DNA of 64,000 bases from Gnetum montanum (taxonomy: Eukaryota > Streptophyta > Gnetopsida > Gnetales > Gnetaceae), in assembly GCA_015680685.1 (NCBI GenBank), contig MNCI01000556.1, forward strand, positions 623,810 to 687,809, written 5' to 3'. Position numbers and translations under genes: made by a program. Of the stretch, positions 1 through 10,195 are shown one piece after another. Below the pieces are notes generated by a model that was given only the letters and a program-made list of their open reading frames with translations, made no database searches and had not been told where the DNA came from. How positions within the stretch are numbered: position 1 is the first letter of the stretch; every line of letters starts with the position of its first letter.

Positions 1-292
1 TTGGTCCTGATCTTGGAACGATGGGTTAATGACACATTAACCATGCTTTACACGCAGGATTCATTGTACCCTGAGTTAGATACCTCATGTCCCGATCTCT
101 ACGATCCCTTTCTCTACCCCGTCTCATCTCACTGTTCGTGTAATTGTAGCTCGTGTCCCATGTAACATAAAACTTTCATCTCATTTCGGTGATATTTACA
201 TGTGTGTGTTTTGTGGAGTTAGTGTAGATTACATTTAACCCTTCTAGTGCCCACAGACACTTTAAGTGTGATTACACAAGGGCATAATAGGT

Positions 293-318
293 TGAACCTG
301 CTTTGGGGAGGATCCACT
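293..318 (+). other. Conserved spacer block with purine run in Athila-like family
   Basis: The core CCTGCTTTGGGGAGGA is kept here (A for G at one upstream base) and, on the minus strand, at 39128-39154 and 58409-58435, with a weaker match at 16587-16612. The flanking spacer is much less conserved. It lies 3' of integrase in every copy. An internal polypurine tract, a splicing element or an RNA signal are all possible; the function is unknown. Confidence 0.55.
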
Positions 319-1004
319 TGTGTAATTTTGTTGTAATCTTCATTAATTCTCTAGCTAGAACACACAATCTCTTACCCTCAGCTTAATTTTTCAATTTATT
401 TTCTTTCCCTTATTACCATCACATAGCCTTTTTCTCTACCATCTGAGGTCCTTATTGATAAATAACACACCATCATAATTTTCGTGCCTTCAGAACTAGT
501 TGATTACCTTGAAACCCTTTAGTCCATATGTCCTTAGTTTACATCAATTAATTTCAAAAGAAATATTAAAAATTCGGTACATTCTCTATGACTTGAGAGT
601 GCGCATCCCTTGCTTTCATATCCACAACTCGCTTGCTGGTACTCCGATTTTCATTCCGTTTAAACCTAGACCCCGGAGTGTTCAGCTTAGTCATGGGGGA
701 GGGGGCACATGCCGAATAGTGCATAAATTTTTTGAAATTTATCATCTCCTGAAGGACATTATTAAGGGTAATTAGTTCTAAAATTAAGAGTCAAATGTGT
801 CAAAAATAATTTCATCCCCTTAGCTATACCAGAAAATTGGGAAACCACCTCAGCAAAAAGGAATCAACATTATAATATTTCAGGGACATGTTCTTCCAAT
901 AATTAACGTTACATGGAAATAAAGTAAATCTATTAAGGCAAGCAGTAAGGTATAACCTAACTTTGGTAACAACCTTACTAACGATTGGTCCCGTGTGATT
1001 GCAG

Positions 1005-1691
1005 ATGGCCCCGAAACGTGGATAACAGGAAGGTCTTGCTCAAGGTGTGATCAAACGATCTGGGAGAGGTGGAAGAAAAGATCCTACCGGACAACATGAA
1101 GAACCAGAGGAACAATCATTCAGCATTCATCAAGAAGATCCTCCTACCATACGGTCTAGGTAGGTAGAAGCAGGAGATACCCTCTCTGAAAGCGGTACCT
1201 GGTACTTAGGGGAAACGTACCAATTTTGACACAATGAAGAAGAAGGCACCATGGTTAACATTTGTGGTGTGACTATTGATTTCTCTATTCAAGCCATTTC
1301 AGAAGTATTAAACCTTCCAAATACAGGGCCAAAGGTTGCTCAGAACCAGCTGGACACTTTCAGAACTGAGCAACTTAATAAACTATTGACAGAGAATAAA
1401 AGGGTGGCAGAAGAAAAAGAGAAGGCTTTTTGGGTTGCCTCTATGGCACAAGTGCAAACTTACATGCATGCCAAGGCACTCAAGGCCTTACAAGAGGAGA
1501 AACTCCAGGCTGTACTTCAATGCTATCAAATCCCAGACCTGGAGCACAAGAAAAGGGAAAGACACCTATGGAGGAGTCATCGCCACCAGGAACTACATGA
1601 GTTCCAAATTTTTGTAAATATTCTGTGTGTTGTGTCTTTGTTTTGTTTTCTTCCCACACTGCGGCATCATCCCATTTCTTTTTCTAGTTAA
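1005..1691 (+). pseudogene. Third ORF (ORF3) of Athila-like element, internally deleted
   Basis: An ATG at 1005 follows TGATTGCAG, a good splice-acceptor context. The frame is shared with the open stretch from 1251, but in-frame stops occur at codon 7, near 1160 and near 1235. The recognisable core reads VNICGVTIDFSIQAISEVLN, followed by a charged, helical, coiled-coil-like C-terminal part. It matches the ORF3 on the minus strand at 29710-32445, but about 2 kb of the middle is missing. The core resembles the 'putative plant transposon protein' domain (Pfam Transposase_32, PF20167) found in plant retroelements. That assignment is from memory of the family pattern and needs a profile search. 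The position downstream of pol matches the env-like ORFs of Athila elements. Confidence 0.6.
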
Positions 1692-1765
1692 TAATCCCAT
1701 ACCTATCCACTGTGTAATCACTGAAGCTTGTTCCCCTTGTAACTCGAGGACGAGTTTTTATTCAG

Positions 1766-1776
1766 TTGTGGGGGTA
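1766..1776 (+). promoter_or_regulatory. Polypurine tract upstream of 3' LTR
   Basis: TTGTGGGGGTA immediately precedes the LTR start TGATGAG. The same G-run stands beside the 3' LTRs of the minus-strand copies (reverse complement at 15709, 38385 and 57648). It is the expected primer site for plus-strand DNA synthesis and fixes this LTR as a 3' LTR. Confidence 0.75.
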
Positions 1777-1827
1777 TGATGAGACGCGGTCTGCGTCGGA
1801 CACGATATCGCAGTCAGTCGCCATGTC

Positions 1828-1835
1828 TATAAATA
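1828..1835 (+). promoter_or_regulatory. TATA box of LTR promoter
   Basis: TATAAATA sits about 50 bp into the LTR and is followed by AAGAGGCGG. The equivalent reversed TATTTATA is found in the minus-strand LTRs near 15588, 29411, 38297, 44560 and 57558, so it is conserved in the family. Confidence 0.65.
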
Positions 1836-2002
1836 AGAGGCGGCTCTCCCTTGTTTGGGGATCCCAGTTTTAGTGTAGCAAAGCTCTAGCAGTTTGATCC
1901 CTCTAGAGTTAGAATTTTCCCGTGTCTGCCCGCAGTGTGGTGAATGTGATTGTACGGTGTCTTTATTCGAGTGTGCCGTACTTGGACACGCACATGACCG
2001 GC

Positions 2003-2008
2003 AATAAA
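2003..2008 (+). terminator. Poly(A) signal of LTR
   Basis: AATAAA lies about 170 bp after the TATA box. The conserved AATAAAGA context is present (reversed as TCTTTATT) in the other LTR copies. This would bound the R region. Confidence 0.5.
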
Positions 2009-2706
2009 GATCGAGATTACTTCATCATTGCAGCATTCACTTAGTTTATTTATTTGTTATTTATTTAATGTTATTTATTGCTTTCATAGCGCGGTGTGAG
2101 TACGACTTAACTACGAGCATCTACGGGTGTGTACGGCTAGTTAAGGAATCGGTTACTCATCGCGATTAGTTTCTCACCCTTAAACTCCTAGAAGCGGAAC
2201 GAGTACGACTTGATTACGAGCATTTAAGTGTGACTGCTTGGTAGCCCAGTGGTGTAGCTAGGGGGATCTACGCTTGGTAACCCAGTGCCGTATTTGGGGT
2301 CTACGCTTGGTAATCCTAGTGGCGTACCTAGGCCTATGCTTGGTAGTCCCAGTGGCAGTCATGCACGAAGTCCAAGATGTGTACGGTTGATCAAGGAATC
2401 GGTTGCTCATCGCACTTAGGCTAGATTAGATTTCTTACCCTTTTCCTCATAGCTTAGTTTAGTTAGTATTATTTTCCACTGCCTTCAGGAGTAGCATTAG
2501 ATTAGGAACACATCATACACCTCATCTAGACTAAACCATACGTGACATATGCAAAACTAGTCTAGATGGGAAGACAGCGAACTGCGACCTAAGGCTAACT
2601 AATCTAGGTGCCACAACTAGTCCATCTGCGGAGTTCGACCAGATCGTGCGTGCGACGCTCGTTTCGTATGGTTGAGTGTAGGGGTACCTCGCCACTCATC
2701 ACTATA

Positions 2707-3998
2707 TAAGGAGTTCCACATCTGATATACCTTAGCCAACACTTCTGTTGCTAATTTCTAAAGTAGCAAGGTTTTCCTACTCACCAACTCTTCGAGTGAT
2801 GACTCATCCTCCTCCTCATAGAATCTCAGTCCCCTATTTCGGAGGGAAGGATTGCAGTTATACTCTTCCAATCTTTCTCTCTTACGTAGCTCTCCTTCTT
2901 CCTTAGCTACTTGCTCCAACAATCTATGAACCTCATGGGACCTAAGTTCAGATAATCTCCCTTGGGCATATTTCCCAAGGGTTCTCCTAGTTTCATGTCT
3001 TAGCCCATCTACAAGATCGTGTAGTTGATCCTGTTGTGCATACCCATGGCCTGGGTAATGATGCAACAGTGCATAATATCGTCCCATGGTAGCATCCAAG
3101 AATTCATGAGTTCCTTGACTCCATCCTTGGATCTATTCTCATAAGTTGGACACTTGGGAGTACATTTGATATTTATCATTAAAAAATTCTATCATCATAC
3201 TCCACCTCCTAATGGTTTCTGGTTCAAAGGACCAGTACCAGATTTCTACTTTTTTTATGTGTCCTTGGAAACAACTTTAATTTTTTCCACTCATTTTCAA
3301 TGTTCTGCAAGGCATAGGCATCGTGAAATGCCTATAAGTGGTTCTGTGGATCAGTGTTGTATCCCCCCTCAAATCGTGGAATATTATTCATGTTTAGTCT
3401 CTTGATTCGACTATATTTTTGGTGCCTTGTAGGTATTCTAACGGCCTCCATAATGTCTAACGTGCTTCAGGTTGCAAGTAGGGGTTCATCATGGTCATTT
3501 CTCTCATGGAATCTATGATGCCTACGTGGTTCCCTACTTTTCCTTCTTCCATGTCGTGATTTCCTAGAATGCCCTCATCCTCACTCTTGACTCTCTTATT
3601 GAGTTCTCATTTTGGTTATCCTTATCTTCACAATTAGGTTCCTTCTGACTATGTCCTAATGTTGAAGGAGAGGGTGAATGTTGCGATGAAGGGGAAGAGG
3701 AAGGAGAACCATCGCCATGACGATGTTTCCTACCTTCCCTTCAGTGATCTCAACTCCAATCATGATGACAATCAGAATGTTCACCCTTATCTTGTGCTTG
3801 TGTTCCCTCATTGAACACTTGGTGTTCGTGGGAATCAGAACTAGGGTGGTGTATCATGGAGCGAAGGTTCTGATACACCACCTCCTCACTATCGTTAGGA
3901 GGGGGAACATCTTTTTGTGGAGAACCTATTGAGATAGGTTCACCACCCTTAATTTCTCTTATGACGGACGAAGCATTATGGGGTCCTTTTCCCTTCAA
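2707..3998 (-). pseudogene. gag pseudogene (Athila-like)
   Basis: Reading leftwards from about 3998, the frame starts with an acidic/proline-rich region (PPPNDSEEVVYQNL) and continues through an arginine/serine/histidine-rich stretch. It ends in a retrotransposon gag-type helical domain (2758-3099: MGRYYALLHHYPGHGYAQQD and a KREE-rich tail). Frameshifts separate these blocks. The same blocks in the same order occur at 41084-43260 and 21160-23640. The C-terminal proline-rich part and zinc-knuckle-like motif are absent because the frame is cut at 2702. Confidence 0.7.
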
Positions 3999-4080
3999 TG
4001 ATGTGTGGTAACTCTCCTACCGCAAGTCCTATTGACATTGCGCTTCTATGGGATGGTAGTCCCTTACATTGTAATCGCAT

Positions 4081-4149
4081 GCAATGTACTCAGCGTATAA
4101 TTACGACATGCCAATTTATGCAATGTACTCAGCGTATAATTACGACATG
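4081..4149. repeat. 39-bp tandem duplication in element leader
   Basis: GCAATGTACTCAGCGTATAA occurs at 4081 and again at 4120, with TTACGACATG following each. The related leader at 43380-43440 has one diverged copy, so this is a private duplication in the untranslated leader. Confidence 0.85.
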
Positions 4150-4392
4150 ACTATTCTGTAAGATTATAGAATAAAACTACAAAATTTTAGCTACTATATT
4201 AACAAAACTATGAAAAAATGATACAAAACTATTACCCAAATTGTGTGCCCAAGTGCTACATTTATAAGTCAGCCCATACCCCCCAATATTGGATATCCGT
4301 TAAGACATCTAGGGGCCTGATATCGAGTATCCGATATTCGGGATCTGATATAAGATATTTGATATTGAAGCTAGGTAAATCATGAATCATCA
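4150..4392 (-). repeat. Truncated 5' LTR (U3 part only) of minus-strand Athila-like element
   Basis: It matches the promoter-side half of the reversed LTRs: 'GTGCCCAAGTGCTACATTTATAAG' is the counterpart of the TATA region at 15580 and 29400. A run of GATATC-like words follows and TCATCA ends it at 4392. U5, R and the primer site are deleted. Confidence 0.65.
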
Positions 4393-7300
4393 TACATAGA
4401 TAAATAATCATTAATTATCATTATTAAGTCCTTTAAGTTTAAAAATGATTTAATAAAATTATAGATAATATATAAGGATATCATTTTTTATAGAAGTAAA
4501 TGATGAAAGAAAACACATAAAGCTAATTTCATTTTATTAAAATAGACTAAGATGATGATGATGATTTTACTAAATTAGTTTACATTTTTGAAATAAAGGA
4601 TATTTAAATGTAAAAATAATTGTAATATACGTACACCCTAAGATATATAGTCTAATTAAAATTTTGATAACTCAATATTACCTACTAGAATTGAATCCAT
4701 GACTTCGAGCTTTCAACAATGAGTCTTACCACTAGGTTAACACCTCAATATTGTAGAAATAAAAATATCACAATGATTATACATATAATATTATATTAAT
4801 ATTAAGTAATATGTTATGAGAAATATTACTTATATAAAATAAATTTTAAAATAATGAGAATCATGCATTATTTGCTAGCATTATTTATTTCTTGTAAATA
4901 AGAAGATTAAGTTTTATATTAACTAATAATGATGATGATATGATATTGATCTAAATGTTTTGTTCTAAGACTAAATAATAGCATATACCTATTATTTTCT
5001 AAATATAAAAATTAATTACAAACCATTGTTAAATTTTACTAAATAACAAAAAGGTTGGTTGTTTATATTGATATTCAAATAACCATAAAATAATAACCAT
5101 AACTTGTGATTGTATTAACAAAAATGTATACCTATTATTTAATGAAAAAATGAAATGTTTTTTATACTTGATTTTGGTATATTATTAATTTCTAAGTTGC
5201 TCAAGGATGCCTATAGGATTATTTATACAAGAGTATTATGCAAAAGAGCCTACTTTGGGGAGGACTCATATAATTATTGGAGATTGTGGCTAAGGACATA
5301 TCTCAAGTTTTTCATAATATCATGGGCTGCTTATCTAGCCTTATGCATCATTATGTGATTCAATTCTCATCACTATCATTGAATTTTTATGAGAAATTTT
5401 GAAGACTTTTTCCAAAAACACTTTGATTCTTGGCTATTTTTAAGCTTAACTGCATAAATATCATGATTTTCCAATAACTTGAAACACTTAGTAGCCCTAA
5501 GGAGGCTTAGAACTCCTCAAAACCTCAACCTCATGCATTATAACTCTAACAAATTAAGTGAAAATTGAGTCCTAGTATTTACAATGCAAGCCCTTAAATG
5601 TCTGAACTATTACATCACAATTCTAATGTTGCATCAATAAAAACTATAAATACTCAATGATTTCCCCTTAATTTTTTCACATTTTTTAGTTCAATGCATA
5701 AGGATTTTTATCATTTCAAGAGCCTAAAGCCATCTACATGCAATATTCTACAATCAAAACTTTCAATTTAAGTTATTCAAAAACCTATGAACTCCAAGAG
5801 TTAAGCTCTTTATCATGGGAGATACTTGAATATGATTTTAAAAATTTTAAAAGAATAGCAACTTTTAAATGTTTAAGTTAACTGATGTTAAAAATGATTA
5901 AAATTAATTAATAGTTTAATATTTTAGTTACCTTATAGCATTGGTAAATTGGAGTTCACAATCATCCCATGCTTAAGCACCATATTTTTCAAAATTTTGA
6001 TTAAACCAAAGGATCAATATGGGTTAAAATCATCATGAAAATATTTTAAAGCCTAATAATTGATCCTAGGATGATTGTAGATGGCATCAAAACATGTTCT
6101 AGAAGTGGGAGGACCATCATAGCTAAGGTAAAAAAGGACCTAAATCAACTAGGCATGAATGTTGACATAGCTAAGAGCCATAATAGTGTGAGTCTAGTAA
6201 GAAGATACTTTCCTTCATATGTATAGAAAAGGATTATGTCATATAGTAATGGCATGATTAGAAAGGTTTCCACAACATCATGAACTAAAATCATGATAAT
6301 AGTCCCTACCTAGAAAAATCAAGTGTCAACTCTATGATCAAGTCAAGTAGAGGATCTAAACTAGAAATGCAAAATTGGAGGTTCTACAAGAAAAATTCAC
6401 TAATAAATAAGGTACTATAGATAACCTAGTAAAATAATATTACATTACAAATAAATAGAGGATAGACTAATTGTGTTTAAATTTAAGCGCATAACTTTTG
6501 CTACTTAGTTTGTTCAAACAAATAAAATGTTTACTAGACTACCATGTCTATGGAAGGTTCCAACCATGCTTAAACTTGAAAAAAATTTGTGCTAAGGTTA
6601 TGGATACATAGATAGAAGATAAGACATACAAGGCAATTCTTGCTTACTTCTACATGGGGTGAGGAATGCTAAAGAAACAACTGCAAGAGCCCCTGTTGCA
6701 AGAGGATCCACCACCACTTATAATAACATAAAACCCTACATTGATAATTTTAAGGATCCCTATAATTTTTATTAATTTCTAATGTCTAATAAATTTATTT
6801 GTACTTTTAAAATTCTATTGAAATAAAATTTTGTAATGTAGGCAATTAGTCTATTAGTTAATTAAGGTCACTTTCACATATTTTATAACAAACTCTTTCC
6901 CAATTTTTTTAACTCAAGAATGATTTTTTAGTTAGATGTAGGTATATGATGAATAATAAAATTATTATTGCAAAGGCCTAACATGCTATACATAAGCCAT
7001 TGTAATGTAAATTCATTATCCTAATTTCTACCTATACATACATCCACCTTCTATCTTTAATGCATCATTAACACCCTAGGTAGAAAATATCTACTAGTAT
7101 AATTTCATCCTTTCTAATAACAGTCAATAAGTACATGTAACATGAATTAATTTAGTTATCAAAAGTATTATTCAAGTGGCTTGTACCTGAATACAGTTCA
7201 TGAATGACAATAAGATTGATATTGATTTAAATTCAATGTAGAACTTTGACTTATATTAGATTTACATTTTAGCATTTACTTTCTAGTATTATTTATTTTC

Positions 7301-7780
7301 TAATGCACTTAGAATAATTATTTATTTTTTTACTTATATTAGTAACTTGACAAAATGATCATGACCAAATGTAAGTGTAAACACATGATCACTTGGTAAT
7401 TCTTCCAAGGTTATCACTTACTTTGCCTCTAAGTATAACATTTAGTATTCCTATTGGTGGATTCATGGGTTCATGACATATACGATAAGTAGGAAATGGA
7501 CACTCAATGCTCATAAACTAGAATAAGATTCATTTTTTATTTAATTATATTAATAAAATAATTTCTATATTTTCATATTTTCTACCTAGCTTTATTAAAT
7601 GACTGGACAACATCATAATCATACACTTTACCTTAGACCAAACTATATGAAGTAGAGCCTCACTAGTCTAAGTGGGAAGATATTGATCAATTATTATCAA
7701 TTAATGTTCTAAGAAATGATATTAATACCATTCATGGATTATGATATGGTCTACTTTGATACTTACAGATCATATGGTGG
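4393..7780. other. AT-rich gene-free stretch
   Basis: Apart from the SINE copy at 4612-4750 I see no coding frame longer than chance, no LTR ends and no RNA gene. A short GAT run lies at 4551-4570. A faint resemblance to the ORF3 start (TGTAGATGGC..., about 6078) is too weak to call. It is probably very old transposon debris. Confidence 0.5.
4612..4750 (-). repeat. tRNA-derived SINE copy A
   Basis: Read on the minus strand it begins GAGGTGTTAACCTAGTGG (A-box-like) and contains ATGGATTCAATTCTAG (B-box-like) about 45 bp later. It ends ...TTACAATTATTTTT. The same layout occurs at 48880-49030, 49914-50062 and 52700-52850. It is not a functional tRNA: there is no acceptor-stem pairing and the body is too long. 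Confidence 0.7.
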
Positions 7781-7789
7781 AACATTGGG

Positions 7790-8170
7790 TATACTATTCT
7801 AATAACTAGATTCACATTTGTTCATATTAGATCTAACAAACTAGATGCAAAAACTCATTATCTCTCAACTACTATTCCAATCAAATATCAAAATGCTATT
7901 TGTAAGCTTTGTTTAAGTTCTCATCATCTTAAAATTGAAAGTAGAAGATGGATTCAACTCAACTGAGAAGAGCACATTTGAGGGTTGTGCAAGTCAGGAG
8001 TCCTTGAAAATGAGTTGCATGTATTTCTTTCTTGTATTGTGAGCTCATTTGAGATAGTGTTATAATGTTATAGAAAAAAAACTTATATGATTTATTTTTG
8101 CTACCTCCATTGATGCTTAGTCAATTTATAAAGTCTATATTTATTTTTAATAAAAAGTGTAGTATCTATT
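7790..8170 (+). pseudogene. LINE-type reverse transcriptase C-terminal remnant
   Basis: Broken frames read IRSNNLDAKTHYLSTT, then SSHHLKIESRRW, then CKSGVLENELHVFLSC. The same order of words recurs at 49560-49900 (SSFHLRMESGR; CRSRTIDDNSHVFSF). The pattern of a helix-rich SHxLxIExGRW segment followed by CxxC...(E/D)DExHxxxxC is typical of the region after the RT domain in some non-LTR retrotransposons. Several stops and frameshifts make it a pseudogene. The clade is uncertain. Confidence 0.5.
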
Positions 8171-8539
8171 CAATAGATCCTATGGATCTTCAAATATAAT
8201 AAAGCTTCAATTTGATTTCAATATTTAGAAAGTTAATTAATAATTATTATTTGTTATCTTTCCACTTGGACAAGTAATAGTCCTATTGTGTATGATTTGG
8301 CTGAAAGTAAGGCATATGATTATGATAGTATTTAACTATTTAATTAACAAAAGTAAGATAGAATATATGGAATACAATTTAACAACAACATAAACAATGG
8401 TAAAATATAAGTGATAATTTAAGATAAAAAAGTTCCTTACTATATATACTTCTACTTCCTACGATTAATAAAATTGATATAATAAAATTGATAAAAATAG
8501 AATTAATGTAGGATAGTCAAAATGGAGACAGGCTAGTGG

Positions 8540-8920
8540 AATTATATGTGATAAAAGAATACTAATAAAATTGAACAAGAAATTTTATGGGATAACAATC
8601 AAACCTATTATCCTATATGATGTTAAATAATATGTAGTATCAAAGAGGCATATACAACAAATCAATGTAGTAGAAATGTAAATGCTTCGATAAATATTGA
8701 ATATTATAATAAGAGATAAACTACATAATAAAGACATCAAAATAAGACTTGGAATAAATTCTATTTTAAATAAATTACAAAAATGGTAACTTAGATCACT
8801 TGGAAATGTGCAAAGAAGGTCAAACAATAAGCCTATAAACAAAGGTTGCTATATCACTATTTTATGAAAGCCACAAAAAGGAAGACCAAACAAGACAAGG
8901 GTAAAAATAATCAAATATTA
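8540..8920 (+). pseudogene. RTE-type LINE, 3' end of ORF
   Basis: The plus-strand frame reads LIKLNKKFYGITIKPIILY, then INVVEM-MLR, RDKLHNKDIKIRLG, SLGNVQRRSNNKPINK and KGRPNKTRV. This is the signature end of plant RTE LINE proteins (reading GKFY...LYG.E.W; EMRMLRWM; GHVQRR; GRPKKTW in intact relatives). Related copies lie on the minus strand at 14040-14660 and 27455-28640. Stops break the frame. Confidence 0.7.
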
Positions 8921-9336
8921 TTTAAAGAAACTATAAATAAATTAATATCTAGCTCTTCATAAAGGTAAATGGTAAAAGAAAAATCATGTAGCTAACCCCA
9001 TTTTCTTGTGATAATTCTAGGATGATGATGCTCATGATGATTTAATAAACTAAGCTAAAATATAGAAATTCATTTATTAATCTTTGCTACTAGCCCAGTG
9101 TCTGCATAGGGCCTCTGCGATTATGCTCCCCCTCAACCATACCTTTGTTGCTCTTGTGCCGACATCATCTATTAAATTGTCTTCTACTATCACACACACT
9201 ACTTGCCACTCACTATTGTCTATCTCTACTATTCCATGACCTTACTTATGTTGCTGAAAGCCTTGTTGTGTTACTCATCGCCTACTACATAGGTTGATTT
9301 TATCATCATTCTTAGCACCATTGTCTACTAGTGTAA
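8921..9336. other. Gene-free stretch before minisatellite
   Basis: Composition changes from AT-rich to C/T-rich at about 9090. No coding frame, LTR or RNA gene is seen. Confidence 0.4.
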
Positions 9337-9855
9337 AAAATCATTGCCCATTCTAGCACTTTGGGACACCATCAACATCAAACATCATTACTTCTTCTAA
9401 TGCACCATAGAAAACACTGGTGCTAAGAATCATTGCCTCTTTTAGTGCACCATGAACACTACTAGCACCAATAATTGCTACCCTTTATAGTGTATCACGA
9501 ATACCACTAGTGTTGGAAATCATTGGTCCTTCTAGCACTCAATGAATACTTCTGACACTAAAAGTCACTATCCCTTCCAATGCTATGTGGACACCACTAA
9601 TATGGGAATCACTGGCCCTTCTAGTACAATGTGGACCCCACTAGCATTGGGAATCATTATTCCTTCTACCGGTCGTTGGACACTACTAGTGTCGAAAATC
9701 ATTATCACTTCCAATGCTCCATGGATACCACTAGTGCTTTGAATCGCTACCCCTTCTGACACACCATAGACACCATCAATGCTAGGAATCACTACCCATT
9801 TTGATGCACCATGGACATCACTAGTATCAAAAATCACTAGCTCCTTCGATGCTTC
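9337..9855. repeat. 45-bp-period minisatellite (11 units plus partial)
   Basis: The word (A/G)AATCATT or AATCACT recurs at 9338, 9383, 9428, 9473, 9518, 9562, 9606, 9651, 9696, 9741, 9786 and 9831, a spacing of 44-46 bp. Each unit also carries CACCATGGACACCACTAGTG-like sequence. On the minus strand units 6-11 stay open (9583-9837), giving a 15-residue repeat of the form [V/M]I...(T/A)SGVHGALEG[V/I]. Earlier units have stops. It may be a decayed coding repeat or a simple minisatellite. Confidence 0.85.
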
Positions 9856-9964
9856 TATAGGAAATCCTCAAAAAATGCATACATTGTGATGAGTGTGCTT
9901 CCAGTGACTGAGTTCACATCGAGGATGTCATGCAACATCACCACTAGTAGCTAGCATAGCACTA

Positions 9965-10195
9965 CATGGGGATGCATAAGCTTGGCTTGGGCTACATAGG
10001 CCTTGGTAAGGGTTACGTAGGCCCTGGTGAGGGCTGCACAGGCCCACCTAAGTCACGTAGGCCCTTACGTGGGCTGCATAGGCCCTTGTGTTGGTCATGC
10101 ATGCTCTTGTATCAGCCACATAGGCCCACTTGGATGACATTGACCCTATTAAGGGCTGCATAGGCCTAATTAAGCCATGCAAGTCCATGTGGGAT
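9965..10195. repeat. Approx. 21-bp-period minisatellite (GGGCTGCATAGGCCCTTG)
   Basis: The unit GGGCTGCATAGGCCCTTG plus about 3 bp recurs with a spacing close to 21 bp, about ten diverged copies, beginning near 9989. A stray related copy (TAGGCCTAATTAAGCCATG) lies at 10289-10310. It is much more GC-rich than its surroundings. The plus strand is open across part of it (9966-10163). Confidence 0.75.

Larger units (their letters stand above)
1..2701 (+). mobile_element. Athila-like Ty3/Gypsy element, 3' portion (spacer, ORF3, 3' LTR)
   Basis: The left window edge cuts this plus-strand element. It shows, in order, a non-coding spacer (1-1004), a decayed third ORF (1005-1691), a polypurine tract and a 925-bp LTR with TGATGA...TCATCA ends. 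The spacer shares sequence blocks with the reverse complement of the spacers at 15709-17780, 38385-40240 and 57648-59600, so it belongs to the same family. Integrase would lie to the left. The element ends inside sequence matching the gag of a minus-strand relative, which suggests nesting; the partner target duplication (possibly CTATA, 2702-2706) is outside the window. Confidence 0.8.
1777..2701 (+). repeat. 3' LTR of Athila-like element (TGATGA...TCATCA)
   Basis: A 925-bp LTR with inverted TGATGA/TCATCA ends. The last 40 bp (ending GGTACCTCGCCACTCATCA) are the reverse complement of the starts of the LTRs at 37596, 43837 and 56845. It has a TATA box and a poly(A) signal in proper order. Several direct copies of a sentence-like unit (GGTAGCCCAGTGG / GGTAACCCAGTG / GGTAATCCTAGTGG / GGTAGTCCCAGTGG) lie at about 2240-2355, a small local repeat in U5. 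Confidence 0.85.
2702..4392 (-). mobile_element. Older minus-strand Athila-like fragment (gag, leader, truncated 5' LTR)
   Basis: Sequence from about 2709 matches the gag of the element at 37596-44614 (compare 42030 onward). It runs through the gag N-terminus and leader into a shortened LTR ending TCATCA at 4392. The R/U5 part of the LTR and the primer site are missing. The pol half would lie left of the plus-strand element that appears to have jumped into this gag. Confidence 0.75.

Noticed and set aside
500-775. 91-residue plus-strand frame as a gene
   Set aside because: It lies in the element spacer, which is non-coding and alignable to other non-coding spacers.
6070-6700. Another ORF3 copy (GATTGTAGATGGCATC...)
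   Set aside because: Only a short start-like resemblance; the following frames do not match the ORF3 blocks.
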